64,000 nucleotides of DNA from Verrucomicrobiales bacterium (GTDB taxonomy: Bacteria; Verrucomicrobiota; Verrucomicrobiia; Verrucomicrobiales; DEV007), in NCBI GenBank assembly GCA_029233965.1, contig JARGOP010000006.1, forward strand, positions 47,165-111,164. The letters run 5' to 3'. A program made the position numbers and the translations under genes. Shown piece after piece: positions 1 through 10,316 of this stretch. Position 1 is the stretch's first letter. Each line of letters begins with the position of its first letter. The notes beneath the pieces are model-generated. The model saw only the letters and a program-made list of their open reading frames with translations, was not told where the DNA came from and made no database searches.

Positions 1-1
1 G

Positions 2-142
2 CAACCGGCGCCCGGCCAGACCCTCGGAGCGATCGGGATGCTGATTGGCTATGTCTGGCTCGTGATCACCATTTTGATCCTCGGTGTGCTCATTCTTTTC
101 GAAGACTCCATCCGCGAAATGGTCCAGGGCCGGGGTGCCTGA
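2..142 (+). CDS. C-terminal end of a membrane protein (partial)
   Basis: The frame is open from the window edge to a TGA at 140-142 and gives 46 residues. It holds one strongly hydrophobic segment (YVWLVITILILGVLILF) followed by a short charged tail ending in QGRGA. This looks like the last transmembrane helix of an inner-membrane protein whose start lies outside the window. An internal ATG at 38 could start a 34-residue product, but the open frame upstream makes a truncated larger protein more likely. The family cannot be named from this fragment. Confidence 0.5.
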   Translation, partial: QPAPGQTLGAIGMLIGYVWLVITILILGVLILFEDSIREMVQGRGA

Positions 143-243
143 ATCAACGTGCACCAGCTTCCCCAACCCGCTCCGTTGCGAGGTTGATGCTTGCATTTCG
201 ACCGGTTTCGATTACCGCTGCGCGAGAGATAAATTGGATTCAC

Positions 244-249
244 TATAAT
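244..249 (+). promoter_or_regulatory. Candidate -10 box upstream of eno
   Basis: A perfect TATAAT lies about 60 bases before the eno start, in an AT-rich stretch (about 235-300) that contrasts with the GC-rich surroundings. No good TTGACA-like -35 box sits at the right distance, so this is only a candidate. Confidence 0.3.
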
Positions 250-287
250 TTCAGTCCTTTTGATATTGAAGATTTCTAAAATAATAG

Positions 288-1595
<1,308 letters not shown>

Positions 1596-1624
1596 CCCCC
1601 GCGGCTGAAGCCGTTATCCCACCT

Positions 1625-1984
1625 ATGCGTGACCCCGAATTTCAGGATCATCCCGATCTCCCTCTCCAGATTCAGGAAGAGGGCGGAAAGCCGAAGTCAA
1701 ATTTTTGGCAGCGGCTTTCCCGGGGCATGGAGGTGGTGATATACCTGTTACTTCTGCTTTCTGTCTACAAACTCTTCGGGCCCGAAGTCACCCGGCAGGA
1801 AGAGTTGACGGCGGAGATCAATCGTCTTCAGCAGATCGAGGCGGCGAAAAAGGAGCAGGTCATCAGGCTCCGTCAGGAACATCGGCTTCTTAAGACCGAT
1901 AAAGATTATCTTGAGGCGATCGCCCGGGACCGACTCGCGTTGCAACGCCCCGGGGAATACATCTTCCGCATCGAGCGGGAGTAG
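1625..1984 (+). CDS. FtsB/DivIC-like septum formation protein
   Basis: A 119-residue protein with a cytoplasmic N-terminus of about 35 residues, one transmembrane helix (VVIYLLLLLSVYKLF, about residues 37-51), then a heptad-rich coiled coil (about 55-95) and a short C-terminal segment ending in RPGEYIFRIERE. This is the layout of FtsB/DivIC, the bitopic divisome proteins that bridge FtsL and FtsQ. The segment with YLEAIARDRLALQRPGE is the conserved FtsB-type tail. Its place just behind eno supports the call. FtsB and DivIC are hard to tell apart by sequence alone, so no symbol is given. Confidence 0.85.
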   Translation: MRDPEFQDHPDLPLQIQEEGGKPKSNFWQRLSRGMEVVIYLLLLLSVYKLFGPEVTRQEELTAEINRLQQIEAAKKEQVIRLRQEHRLLKTDKDYLEAIARDRLALQRPGEYIFRIERE

Positions 1985-2114
1985 GAGCGAAGCTTCTTTT
2001 TCCTTTTTCTTTTCCTCCGGTCGCGAATGCTCGTACAGACCGGGGGAAGGAGAATTGACTCCCGGGCAGATTACTGAGCGGAAGCCATGGCAAAGGCGGG
2101 CCGACCTGCCACTG

Positions 2115-2486
2115 CTACGATCCCGGAAAGCCGGGGTAGTCTTTTTCCTCCTGCCCGATGCCAACCATCTCGACCTCTTCGTTTTCCTCAAGATCCTCCT
2201 GCAGGGGAGCAAAACGCTCGGCGCGAAATCCCAGTTCCTGCTCGATGCTGGAATGGGGATCGTTCGGGTTGGGGAGCTCTTCAAGCAGGATGAGAATGTC
2301 GAACTCGGCTGCTCCGATTGAGAGATTGGCATTGTCGTCGACGACAAACTGCGGGTTCGAGCGCCCTGACTTCACGGCTTTCACCGTGTAAATCGAGTTC
2401 TTTTTCGGAAGCGACTTATACAGGTCAAAGACCCAGGGCTCGAAGGAATCATCGATGCAGACGACGCGTTGTCCGTTTTGAAACAT
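2115..2486 (-). CDS. Conserved hypothetical protein, acidic
   Basis: The 123-residue product has no signal peptide or membrane segment. Its N-terminus (MFQNGQRVVCIDDSF) is followed by a small beta-rich stretch with YTVKAVKSG, then LLEELPNPNDP and a strongly acidic segment (EDLEENEEVEMVGI). I do not recognise a named family. It starts 24 bases after the stop of the upstream Dabb-domain gene, so the two may be one transcript. GC3 and amino-acid composition look like real coding sequence. Confidence 0.6.
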   Translation of the reverse strand: MFQNGQRVVCIDDSFEPWVFDLYKSLPKKNSIYTVKAVKSGRSNPQFVVDDNANLSIGAAEFDILILLEELPNPNDPHSSIEQELGFRAERFAPLQEDLEENEEVEMVGIGQEEKDYPGFPGS

Positions 2487-2510
2487 GGCTGACCGTTCGG
2501 GGAAGAAATC

Positions 2511-2897
2511 TTACTTTCGTGCCGTGTAATCAAACACGAACACCTTATCGAGATGCGGCTTCAGGATTTCGACGAAGGCCATGTGATCCGGGTGCGGGAT
2601 GTAAGTCTCCAGTCCGGCTTTGTCCTTGAAGGTCACGAGAAAAGCGTGAGTGAATTCATCGTTCAAACCTTCAACACTCTCGGAGAAACCCCACTCGATG
2701 TCGACGATGGTGTCGATCTTTCCTTGGAGCATCATGAACTCGTCGACGATCCGCTGAATATCGTTATCGGTGGCGGTCTCTTTGAACTTGAAGAAAACAG
2801 CGTGACGAAACGGAGGGCCCTCGTGACTGTCCGCAAGGGCAGGCGAAGCGATCACGGAAAATGAAAGAATCAGGGTGAGAAGGCGAAGAAATTTCAT
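2511..2897 (-). CDS. Secreted Dabb (stress-response A/B barrel) protein
   Basis: I chose the ATG at 2897 because it begins a clear signal peptide (MKFLRLLTLILSFSVIASPALA, cleavage after ALA near residue 22). The longer open frame upstream lacks coding character and would overlap the divergent pgi gene. The mature part has the Dabb pattern: FRHAVFFKFKETA at its start, a central HAFLVTFKD strand, and the terminal YIPHPDHMAFVEILKPHLDKVFVFDY. Dabb domains form small dimeric beta-barrels. Exported versions are common in PVC bacteria, but their function is unknown. The gene is divergent from pgi with about 50 bases between the starts. Confidence 0.82.
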   Translation of the reverse strand: MKFLRLLTLILSFSVIASPALADSHEGPPFRHAVFFKFKETATDNDIQRIVDEFMMLQGKIDTIVDIEWGFSESVEGLNDEFTHAFLVTFKDKAGLETYIPHPDHMAFVEILKPHLDKVFVFDYTARK

Positions 2898-2947
2898 CTC
2901 GAAACCTTTTGCGTAAAGATCGGTTCTGTCGAACATAAAAGTCATCC

Positions 2948-4516
2948 ATGAGTAACTGGCAGACCTTTCAACAATCGCTTCTTCGTTATCCTGAACTCGG
3001 CTTCGCCCTCGACACGAGTCGGATGGATGCGCCGGGGAGCTGGTCGCCGGAGATGCAGGCAAAAGTGGAACGGGCGTTTGCTGACCGGGCCGCGACCGAA
3101 GCCGGGGAAATCATGAACCCGGATGAGGGTCGTGCCGTGGGACACTACTGGCTTCGCAATCCCGACCTCGCTCCTGAAGCAGAGGGGAAATGGATCCGTG
3201 AGGTTGTCGATCAGGTGAAACAGATTTCCCGTCAGGTCCTCGCCGGAGAGATCCAGGCTCCGAACGGGAATTCCTTCCGTCATGTTCTCCTCGTGGGGAT
3301 CGGCGGGTCCGCGCTGGGACCGCAGTTGGTTTCGAAGGCCCTGCTCCCTCCCAATGCGCCGGTCGATATTCATTTCCTCGACAACACGGACCCGGGCGGG
3401 ATGGACTTCGTCTTCGAACAGCTGGGTGCAGGCCTCGCCGAAACCCTTGTCATTGTCATTTCCAAATCCGGGGGCACTGCCGAAACGCGGAACGGGATGT
3501 TGGAAACGGAAGCTGCCTTTGCGGCCCGCGGGCTCGACTTTCCGAGGCAGGCCATTGCCGTGACGGGGGAGGGGAGTAAACTCGGAAAATATGCGGAGGA
3601 GAACGGCTGGATCACTCAGGTCCCGATGTCTGATTGGATCGGTGGTCGCACTTCCATCATGAGCGCGGTGGGCCTGCTTCCCGCAGCCCTTCTCGGTATC
3701 GATATCGACGAATTTCTTGCCGGAGCGAAAGCGATGGATGAAAAGACCCGCGTCGATGACGTGGACTCGAACGCCGCGATGCAGCTCGCCCTGATGTGGC
3801 ATCACGCCGGAGACGGGGCAGGGAAGAAGGACATGGTCATCCTGCCCTACAGCGACCGGCTCGATCTCATGAGCAAATACCTTCAGCAACTCGTCATGGA
3901 ATCGCTCGGGAAAGAGCTCGATCTCGACGGTAAGGTCGTGAATCAGGGGATCGCGGTGTACGGGAACAAGGGCTCCACCGACCAACACGCCTATGTGCAG
4001 CAACTGCGTGACGGCCTTGCGAATTTCTTCGTTACCTTCATCGAAGTGCGTTCGACGAGAAAAGGGCAGTCAATGGGGATGGATGAACTTGGTTCCACCG
4101 CGGAAGATTACCTCCAGGGATTTCTCCGGGGAACCCGCAGTGCTCTCTACGAAAGCGGTCGCCACTCGATGACGATTTCCCTTGATCAGATCAATGCTTT
4201 TTCAGTCGGGATGCTCATCGCACTCTACGAGAGGGCGGTTTCGTTCTACGCCAGCCTCGTGAATATCAATGCCTATCACCAGCCCGGTGTCGAAGCCGGC
4301 AAAAAAGCGGCCGGGACTTTTCTGGATCTGCTCGCGAGGGTGAAGGGGCATCTCGCCGAAACCGGTTCCTCCGGGGTCACGGCAGAGCAGATGGCCTCTA
4401 ATCTCGGGGAAGGGGATCCTGAAGTGGTTTACCACTGCCTCAATCATCTTGCGGGGAATGGCTTTTGCTCGCGGGAGGAAGGGGCCACGGCGGGAGAGGA
4501 TGTGTTTCGCTGTTAG
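2948..4516 (+). CDS. pgi: Glucose-6-phosphate isomerase
   Basis: Interconverts glucose-6-phosphate and fructose-6-phosphate in the cytoplasm. The 522 residues contain the phosphosugar-binding SIS fold: LLVGIGGSALGPQLVSKAL (near residue 117), VISKSGGTAETRNGM near residue 173, and the C-terminal active-site region STDQHAYVQQLRDG (near residue 343) carrying the catalytic histidine context. The last 60 residues (LAETGSSGVTAEQMA onward) read like a small extra winged-helix-type tail that is not part of the minimal enzyme. It is divergent from the Dabb gene and convergent with hisF. Confidence 0.96.
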   Translation: MSNWQTFQQSLLRYPELGFALDTSRMDAPGSWSPEMQAKVERAFADRAATEAGEIMNPDEGRAVGHYWLRNPDLAPEAEGKWIREVVDQVKQISRQVLAGEIQAPNGNSFRHVLLVGIGGSALGPQLVSKALLPPNAPVDIHFLDNTDPGGMDFVFEQLGAGLAETLVIVISKSGGTAETRNGMLETEAAFAARGLDFPRQAIAVTGEGSKLGKYAEENGWITQVPMSDWIGGRTSIMSAVGLLPAALLGIDIDEFLAGAKAMDEKTRVDDVDSNAAMQLALMWHHAGDGAGKKDMVILPYSDRLDLMSKYLQQLVMESLGKELDLDGKVVNQGIAVYGNKGSTDQHAYVQQLRDGLANFFVTFIEVRSTRKGQSMGMDELGSTAEDYLQGFLRGTRSALYESGRHSMTISLDQINAFSVGMLIALYERAVSFYASLVNINAYHQPGVEAGKKAAGTFLDLLARVKGHLAETGSSGVTAEQMASNLGEGDPEVVYHCLNHLAGNGFCSREEGATAGEDVFRC

Positions 4517-4664
4517 GGGCGGAGGGAGTTTCGAATGCCGAAATACCCCGGGGAAGTCCGAAGGCATAACATCCGAATGCCTCTATCAGGGAGCCTGAAC
4601 GTAAGCGTTTCGATTTCGGATATCGGTATTCTTTCGTGCCCGGGTACTTGGAGGCATTTGCTCT

Positions 4665-5453
4665 TTACCTCGCGTCCTCAACCAGCGTCCTCACCGGCAC
4701 GCCATGACCGGCGAGGTATGCCTTCACATCCCCGACGGTGTACTCCCCGAAGTGAAAAATACTCGCGGCGAGGACGGCGTCGGCTTTGCCTTTTTCGAGC
4801 ACATCGACCATGTGGCTGAGATCTTTCCCGGCTCCGCCACTCGCGATGACGGGAATGGTGATCGCCTCGCTGATCGCGGCGGTGAGTTCGAGATCGTAGC
4901 CGGCGCCGGTGCCGTCGGCATCCATGCTCGTAAGCAAAATTTCGCCGGCACCACGCTCGTGCACTTCGCGGGCCCATTCGATCGCATCGCGACCGGTCGG
5001 CGTTCTTCCTCCGTGAGTGAAGACCTCCCAGCCATCCTTCGGGTCACCGGTCCGGCGCTTTGCGTCGATTGCAACGACGATGCACTGGGCACCAAAAGCT
5101 TTTGATCCTGCCGAAACGACATCCGGATTGTTCACTGCGGCGGTGTTCACCCCTACCTTGTCAGCGCCGGCCATGAGCATCTCCCGCATGTCTTCGACCG
5201 TGCGGATCCCGCCACCCACCGTCACCGGCATGAAACAACGCTCCGCAGTTTGCCTGACAACATCAACCATCGTCTTCCTCTCGTCAGAGGAAGCGGTGAT
5301 GTCGAGGAAGACCAATTCATCGGCTCCCTGACGGTTGTATTCGACCGCGCAGTCGACCGGATCACCCGCGTCCCGCAGGTTTACAAAGTTGGTCCCTTTG
5401 ACGACACGGCCGTCGGTAACATCTAAACACGGGATGATTCGCTTGGTCAGCAT
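4665..5453 (-). CDS. hisF: Imidazole glycerol phosphate synthase subunit HisF
   Basis: The cyclase half of the HisHF complex, which makes imidazole glycerol phosphate and AICAR in histidine synthesis. The 262-residue TIM barrel begins [20 protein letters not shown], where the aspartate of CLDV is the family catalytic base. It carries [14 protein letters not shown] (phosphate site) and a second phosphate loop with [26 protein letters not shown] holds the second catalytic aspartate. No other his gene is nearby, so the pathway is dispersed in this genome. An AT-rich 130-base gap separates it from the divergent DUF4912-like gene. Confidence 0.97.
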   Translation of the reverse strand: MLTKRIIPCLDVTDGRVVKGTNFVNLRDAGDPVDCAVEYNRQGADELVFLDITASSDERKTMVDVVRQTAERCFMPVTVGGGIRTVEDMREMLMAGADKVGVNTAAVNNPDVVSAGSKAFGAQCIVVAIDAKRRTGDPKDGWEVFTHGGRTPTGRDAIEWAREVHERGAGEILLTSMDADGTGAGYDLELTAAISEAITIPVIASGGAGKDLSHMVDVLEKGKADAVLAASIFHFGEYTVGDVKAYLAGHGVPVRTLVEDAR

Positions 5454-5583
5454 GAGGCAAGATAGCAGCGCAATTCGTTCCTGCTCAAAGATGAATGAAA
5501 AAAATTTGAATAATTTTCACAAAAGTTCTGGTAATTTGGAATGATTAATGGTTAAGTTTTATTAGATAAATCTCGTATTCGTT

Positions 5584-5997
5584 ATGGAAGCTGCAGCTGT
5601 TGAACTTTCCTCGTCGGAGTCCTTTTTTGATGACTCCTTTACCGTGATTCCGAGAAATTGTGACACGGCAGTCGTCTATTGGAACCTGACGAGCGAACGG
5701 CAGCCTTTTTCTTCGAAGGTCAGGCTCTGTCTCCAAATCAACGGAAAAGAGTCGGACGCAGAGGAAACCATCATTCTTCATCGCGAGTCCGGACATTTTA
5801 TCGTTCCTCTTCTCGCCGATGATCGGGAGTACTCCATCGCCCTGGGATGGACAGATACTTACGGCTTCCGCCCCATCTTCGAGCAGTGTGTCAAACTTCC
5901 GAATTATCCGGAATCCTCTGTTGGCGCGATGAGCAGCTCGATGAGCTTCCGCGGCTCACACTTCTGGCCGAAAGGATACGGCTCCTCGGTCAACTAG
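5584..5997 (+). CDS. DUF4912-like protein
   Basis: The 137-residue product has no signal or membrane segment. The core matches the DUF4912 pattern: RNCDTAVVYWNLTSE (compare the family's LYVYWEV), a middle strand of charged residues, then DDREYSIALGWTDTYGFRPI, and a short CVKLP end. The domain is thought to be a small beta-sandwich of unknown role. The C-terminal 25 residues are Ser/Met rich (VGAMSSSMSFRGSHFWP). It stops 12 bases before the XerC/D-type recombinase, suggesting cotranscription. The family call is by eye and should be confirmed by profile search. Confidence 0.6.
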   Translation: MEAAAVELSSSESFFDDSFTVIPRNCDTAVVYWNLTSERQPFSSKVRLCLQINGKESDAEETIILHRESGHFIVPLLADDREYSIALGWTDTYGFRPIFEQCVKLPNYPESSVGAMSSSMSFRGSHFWPKGYGSSVN

Positions 5998-6009
5998 GCC
6001 GGTATTGCC

Positions 6010-6924
6010 GTGACTGACCCATCCGCCACCGGGGAAACGGGCGACGGGCTCGTAGACTCGTTTCTTGAGTATTTGTCAGTCGAGAAAAACTCTTCTCACC
6101 GGACTCTTGCCAATTATCATCATGCCATGACCCGCTTCCGGGAATGGCATCCATCGTTTCCGGGCTGGATGAAGATCGAGCCCGACGACTTCCGCGACTA
6201 TCTCTACGAGTGCATGAAGGCGGAGTTGGCGCGTTCGACGATCCGGTTGCACTTCGCGGCGCTGCGCAGTTTCTACAAATTTCTCACGCGCCGGGAGGGG
6301 CTCGCGGTTAACCCGGTTGTGGAAGTTCAACTTCCCAAGGCGGAGAAGAAACTGCCGGTGGTCTTGACTCAGGCGCAGGTGACGGAGCTGCTGGAAATGC
6401 CTTTCAAGGCGGAGCAGCCAAAGCAGGCGCCGGAATGGACGGCCTGGAGAGACGCGGCCATCCTCGAACTCTTTTACAGCTCAGGCGTTCGACTCGCTGA
6501 ACTCGCCTCCCTCAACATCGACGACTTCGATTTTCATCAGGAGTGCGTGAGGGTCTTCGGTAAGGGCAGTAAGGAGCGAATCTGCCCGGTCGGGACGATG
6601 GCCGCGGAAGCGATTCATGCCTATCGCAACCGGGCCCGGGTCATGAACGGCCCGCTTTTCATCAGCAAGCTGCGGCGCCGCTTGTCCACGAGGGCGATCT
6701 CGGATGTTTTCAAAAAGTATCACGCCCTTTCCAGCATTCCGGTGAATGTCAGCCCACACAAGCTTCGCCACAGTTTCGCGACCCACCTGCTGGATCACGG
6801 GGCTGACTTGAGAAGTGTGCAGACGCTGCTCGGGCATGCGAGCCTCTCAACGACCCAGATCTATACTCACGTGTCGATCGAGAGGATGAAAAGCGTCTAC
6901 GAAAAAGCCCACCCGCGGGCCTGA
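6010..6924 (+). CDS. Tyrosine recombinase, XerC/XerD type
   Basis: A site-specific recombinase of the kind that resolves chromosome dimers at dif. The 304-residue length is typical. An N-terminal SAM-like DNA-binding domain (about 12-100) is followed by the catalytic domain with all expected residues: R in SSGVRLAELASL, K in GKGSKERICPVG, HKLRHSFATHLL (H-x-x-R), LLGHASLSTTQIYTHV with the second H and the nucleophilic Y. The start is a GTG at 6010, placed 12 bases after the previous stop. No phage or integron genes are near, so a housekeeping Xer role is preferred over a mobile-element integrase. XerC and XerD cannot be told apart here. Confidence 0.9.
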   Translation: MTDPSATGETGDGLVDSFLEYLSVEKNSSHRTLANYHHAMTRFREWHPSFPGWMKIEPDDFRDYLYECMKAELARSTIRLHFAALRSFYKFLTRREGLAVNPVVEVQLPKAEKKLPVVLTQAQVTELLEMPFKAEQPKQAPEWTAWRDAAILELFYSSGVRLAELASLNIDDFDFHQECVRVFGKGSKERICPVGTMAAEAIHAYRNRARVMNGPLFISKLRRRLSTRAISDVFKKYHALSSIPVNVSPHKLRHSFATHLLDHGADLRSVQTLLGHASLSTTQIYTHVSIERMKSVYEKAHPRA

Positions 6925-6925
6925 T

Positions 6926-7324
6926 TCAGCCTTCAACTTCGTCTTTGGGCACGAAACGAAGTGCCGCCGAGTTGATGCAGTAGCGCAATCCGGTCGGTTC
7001 GGGGCCGTCTGGAAAAACGTGGCCGAGATGAGCGTTTCCGGTCTTTGATCTCACCTCGACCCGTCTCATCCCGTAGCTGGTGTCTTCGACTTCGACTACC
7101 TCTTCGGGGTCGATCGGGGCGAAAAAGCTGGGCCAGCCGGTGCCGCTGTCGAATTTCGCTTCGGACGAGAAGAGCGGTTTCCCCGAAATGACGTCGACAT
7201 AAATACCCTCACCCTTGTGGTCCCAGTATTCGTTGTCGAAAGGGGGCTCCGTGCCGCCTTCGCAGGCGATGTGGTATTGATCGGCGGTAAGGCGTTGTTT
7301 CAAGTCTTCGAGTGAATCGGACAT
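6926..7324 (-). CDS. msrB: Peptide-methionine (R)-S-oxide reductase MsrB, zinc-less type
   Basis: Repairs oxidised methionine, reducing the R-sulfoxide. The 132-residue single domain contains [19 protein letters not shown], the diagnostic [22 protein letters not shown] and the catalytic cysteine in RYCINSAAL. The two CxxC zinc pairs found in many MsrB proteins are absent: the first position reads [11 protein letters not shown], and no second pair is seen. That places it in the zinc-free subgroup. No signal peptide is seen, so it is cytoplasmic. It is convergent with the recombinase, with a single base between the stop codons. Confidence 0.93.
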   Translation of the reverse strand: MSDSLEDLKQRLTADQYHIACEGGTEPPFDNEYWDHKGEGIYVDVISGKPLFSSEAKFDSGTGWPSFFAPIDPEEVVEVEDTSYGMRRVEVRSKTGNAHLGHVFPDGPEPTGLRYCINSAALRFVPKDEVEG

Positions 7325-7460
7325 GGTGCTTTGGGGTTCGTTTCCTTACTGGATTACGATTCTCCCGGGTAATCAAGACGGCATCGGCGGATTCGGCGCG
7401 GAAGCATCCTCAAGTTTGGGTTTTATTTCGTGACGAATCGCAAATATAAAACTCATTATT

Positions 7461-8034
7461 ATGAAGGTTAACAAAGTCGCGATTTTTATCCCTGTGCTTT
7501 CTCAGCGCATTTTGGCTGGAAGCCAGTGATGTCACTTTCGACCTCGACCGGATCAATACGGAGAACGGCCGGGTCTACCGGGATATTCTCATTCTCGACT
7601 CGGACCGGCACGGGTTGCTTTTCCGGCATGAGAAGGGGATCGCAAAATTCAATTACGATCAGTTGTCGATGAATCTCCGGATGCTTTATGAGCCGGTCGG
7701 GGAGATCGCGGAGGAGTCAACCGTTCCGGAAGCGGAGGAATCTCCTCCCGGTGGTTTGGCTTTTCCGGATAAAGATCTGTCTTTCACGCTGACGGTGAGG
7801 AGTCGCATCGTTTCGCCGTGGTTGCCATGGCAAGGCGATCCGGGATTCTGTCGAAGCCGCTGCTCAGAGTGCCGCCGGGCCTGGCCGCAGCACGGGTCGC
7901 GGTATCATCGGGCGCTTCGTCTCGCAATTCCGGAGTGTCGTGCGTTTGCGGTCGATGACTTTCTGATCACCACAGGATTAGTCCGGCGACCTCCCGGTGT
8001 GATGACCTACCGGTTACCCTACAATCGACCTTAG
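7461..8034 (+). pseudogene. Secreted hypothetical protein with an N-terminal frameshift
   Basis: An ATG at 7461 opens a signal-peptide-like start (MKVNKVAIFIPVL) that hits a stop at 7527-7529. One base out of phase, the next frame reads straight on with FLSAFWLEASDVTFDLDR and continues open to 8034. Dropping one base near 7497 would join them into a plausible signal peptide ending WLEA before SDVTF. The downstream frame has coding character (RVYRDILILDSDRHGLLFRHEKG; CRAFAVDDFLITTGLV near the end). The intact product would be about 190 residues and matches no family I know. It may be a true pseudogene, a sequencing error, or a shorter gene that begins inside (ATG at 7615 or later). Confidence 0.5.
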
Positions 8035-8129
8035 CTCCTTCATTAAGAACCGCTGCCCCCGCTGAACGGCTCGTGTATTTTCTAAGACGGCGATTGGCCG
8101 AACGTTAACTCTAAGGTATAATTCCGATT

Positions 8130-9062
8130 ATGATGATGGATCACGAGGACTTGGGAGAACGTCGGCAGGTGAATCACACCCCGACAATTGCGCTTGGCAT
8201 TGCCGCTCTGCTGCTGCTGATCGTCGGCGCGATGAGTTATCGCGATTTCGTCCGGACCAGTTATGAGAAGGAGTACGCTGAGAAAGAGCGGCAGCTTCTC
8301 GCGAGGCATGGTTATCAGGTAGCTCCTTTCACGACGAATGGTCAGCAGGCCATTCAGGGCCAGATGCCGAACCTGCAGCCGCCTCAAGTGCAGGGGAATC
8401 CCGGTCAGCAGGGGGGGGGATACCCGCAGCCTCAGCAACAGGCGCAGCCGCCTCAGCAACAGGCGCAGCCGCCTCAGCAACAGGTGCAGCAATCTCAGGC
8501 GGTCAGTCCCGGGCTGGTACAAAACGCGGCGAATATGCAGATCGAATCCTCGCTCCCGCAGCCGGTCGATCCTGAGATCGATTCGATTCGCAATTCGCTC
8601 GAGCAGGTCCGGGAGCAGTCCCGTCGGACGGAAGAGCAGTTTCTCGATATCACCGGAAATAGGGAGTCCCGGCTCGATGCCGCCGCGCAGCAGACTCAGG
8701 AAATCACTGAAGAGCTCCCCGATTTTCTTCGGGATGCGGTCGAGAACCCTCCGGGCGGCAATCCGGAAGTCGAAGAGCGACTCGCCCGAATGCGGAATCA
8801 AGTGCTTCAGGCACCTTCACTTGCCAGAGTGACCGGTTTTGACAATGACTGGGGAATCGTCACCTTCAATGCGGGGGCGACACAGAACGTGAAAAAAGAT
8901 CAGCGGTTCGCAGTGCGTCGCGGAGCAGACATTCTCGGCTGGATCAAAGTTGACGAAGTGCAGGAGAATCAATCCATCGCCGTGCTTGTCACGAACCGGG
9001 ACGACGAGACGGTCCAGAAGCCGGAAGTCGGCGATGATCTGATTGATTTCGAATTGTTCTGA
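8130..9062 (+). CDS. Single-pass membrane protein with a Gln/Pro repeat and coiled coil
   Basis: A 310-residue protein of no recognised family. A short cytoplasmic N-terminus precedes one transmembrane helix (IALGIAALLLLIVGAM, about residues 20-35) and a charged stretch. A Q/P-rich low-complexity linker (about 70-130) contains a 7-residue unit PQQQAQP repeated about three times. An Arg/Glu-rich helical region follows (about 145-220). The C-terminal 85 residues form a compact beta-rich domain (RVTGFDNDWGIVTFNAG, FAVRRGADILGWIKVDEV, VGDDLIDFELF), with the barrel-like look of domains that end in a VGD-x-hydrophobic strand. The coding sequence holds a run of nine G at 8411-8419. Confidence 0.7.
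   Translation: MMMDHEDLGERRQVNHTPTIALGIAALLLLIVGAMSYRDFVRTSYEKEYAEKERQLLARHGYQVAPFTTNGQQAIQGQMPNLQPPQVQGNPGQQGGGYPQPQQQAQPPQQQAQPPQQQVQQSQAVSPGLVQNAANMQIESSLPQPVDPEIDSIRNSLEQVREQSRRTEEQFLDITGNRESRLDAAAQQTQEITEELPDFLRDAVENPPGGNPEVEERLARMRNQVLQAPSLARVTGFDNDWGIVTFNAGATQNVKKDQRFAVRRGADILGWIKVDEVQENQSIAVLVTNRDDETVQKPEVGDDLIDFELF
8430..8491 (+). repeat. 21-base tandem repeat inside a coding sequence
   Basis: A 21-base unit (CCTCAGCAACAGGCGCAGCC plus G) occurs twice exactly and a third time with changes, keeping the frame and encoding PQQQAQP units. It lies 11 bases after a G9 run. Both are slip-prone and could vary in length between strains. Confidence 0.9.
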
Positions 9063-9080
9063 GAGCGCGGGCCAACTGGA

Positions 9081-10316
9081 TCATCCCGTTTTGCGCTCCT
9101 GAATGAGATCGAAGAGGTTGTTCTGCAGTTTCGTTGCCTCGTAGGGCTTCTGCAGGAAAGCAATATTGGGGGTATTCCCAAGACCGTGATCTTCCGGTTT
9201 CTCATTGTAGCCGCCGGTGAGAAGGATACCGAGTTCCGGGCGCTGCTGATAGAGCTGTTTTGCGAGGTCCCACCCGGAAACGCCTTCGGGCATGATGATG
9301 TCACTCACGACCACCGAGACTTCATCGCAGACTTCGGGCCAGATCTCGAGCGCCTGTTTTCCCGAACTCGCTTCAATGACGGTGCAGCCTTGCATCTCAA
9401 GGAGTTTTTTTACCAGCTTTCGAACCGCCGACTCGTCTTCCACCGGAAAAACCCGTGAACCACGGATGCTCCGCTTCTCATTCGCAATACTTTCCGGAGG
9501 AGAGGGTTTGGTGCGATCAGCGGCGGAAGTTTTCACCGCGGGAAAGAGAATCTCAACTTTCGTCCCCCTGCCCGGTTCGCTGGAAATATCGATTACCCCG
9601 CTATGTTGACGCACGAGGCCGGCCACGTTGGCTAGCCCGAGGCCGGTGCCTTTGGGTTTGGTGGTGTAGAAGGGATCGAAAACTCTGGCGAGTTCACTTT
9701 TCAGGATACCGCATCCAGTGTCACTGATGGTCAACATCACGCAGGGACGGTGATGGCTATCACCATCGGGAGGGCGGTGAGCCGTTTCGATTACGATTTC
9801 GCCTCCTTTCGGCATGGCGTCTCTCGCATTTACGACCAGGTTCATCAGGATCTGACTCAGGATTCCTTTGTCAGCCCGGATCCAATCCGCTTCTGGGTCG
9901 AGTTCGAGGCGAATTCCGATGGTTTCCTCGACCATACGTCTGATCATTTTCGAGGAGTCACCGACTACGATATTGAGATCGAGCGTTTCGAAGCTGGCCT
10001 TCTGGTCGCGACTGAAAAGGAGCAGCAGTTTCACCAGTCCCACTGATTGAGAGGCGGCATTTTGAATCAACTCAATTGATTCGATCGCTCTGGGATCGGT
10101 CCACGACCGGGCGGCCATCTCGACGAATCCGGTGTGACCCTGAATAACGGTGAGCAGGTTGTTGAAATCATGGGCGATGCCGCCGGCGAGTTGCCCCGTG
10201 CAGTTCAGCTTCCGGGAATGGTAGAACATCTCCTCTGCGGAAATACGCCGTTCGGTTTCCTGAACGAGTCTTGCCTCTCTTGCGACCAGAGTCGTCGTGA
10301 GGACAAGCCTCTCCAA
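9081..10316 (-). CDS. Hybrid sensor histidine kinase with C-terminal receiver
   Basis: The kinase part has an H-box (GQLAGGIAHDFNNLLTVIQG, phospho-acceptor H near residue 49), an N-box (LMNLVVNARDAMPKGG), a G1 box (DTGCGI), an F-box (FDPFYTTKPKGTGLGLA) and a G2 motif. A receiver domain follows (about 290-405) with VEDE and the phospho-acceptor D in VVVSDIIMPEG. The best in-frame start by codon is a TTG at 10316, but protein-like sequence (HLYVSLIPAPEP, VIVELSETVTNSE) stays open upstream to a TGA at 10464-10466 and looks like the end of a PAS-type sensor. The true N-terminus is therefore unresolved or lost. The signal sensed and the partner are unknown. Confidence 0.85.
   Translation of the reverse strand: MERLVLTTTLVAREARLVQETERRISAEEMFYHSRKLNCTGQLAGGIAHDFNNLLTVIQGHTGFVEMAARSWTDPRAIESIELIQNAASQSVGLVKLLLLFSRDQKASFETLDLNIVVGDSSKMIRRMVEETIGIRLELDPEADWIRADKGILSQILMNLVVNARDAMPKGGEIVIETAHRPPDGDSHHRPCVMLTISDTGCGILKSELARVFDPFYTTKPKGTGLGLANVAGLVRQHSGVIDISSEPGRGTKVEILFPAVKTSAADRTKPSPPESIANEKRSIRGSRVFPVEDESAVRKLVKKLLEMQGCTVIEASSGKQALEIWPEVCDEVSVVVSDIIMPEGVSGWDLAKQLYQQRPELGILLTGGYNEKPEDHGLGNTPNIAFLQKPYEATKLQNNLFDLIQERKTG

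Noticed and set aside
6010-6924. Phage or integron integrase
   Set aside because: No attachment-site repeats, phage genes or gene cassettes around it; sequence length and motifs fit a housekeeping Xer protein.
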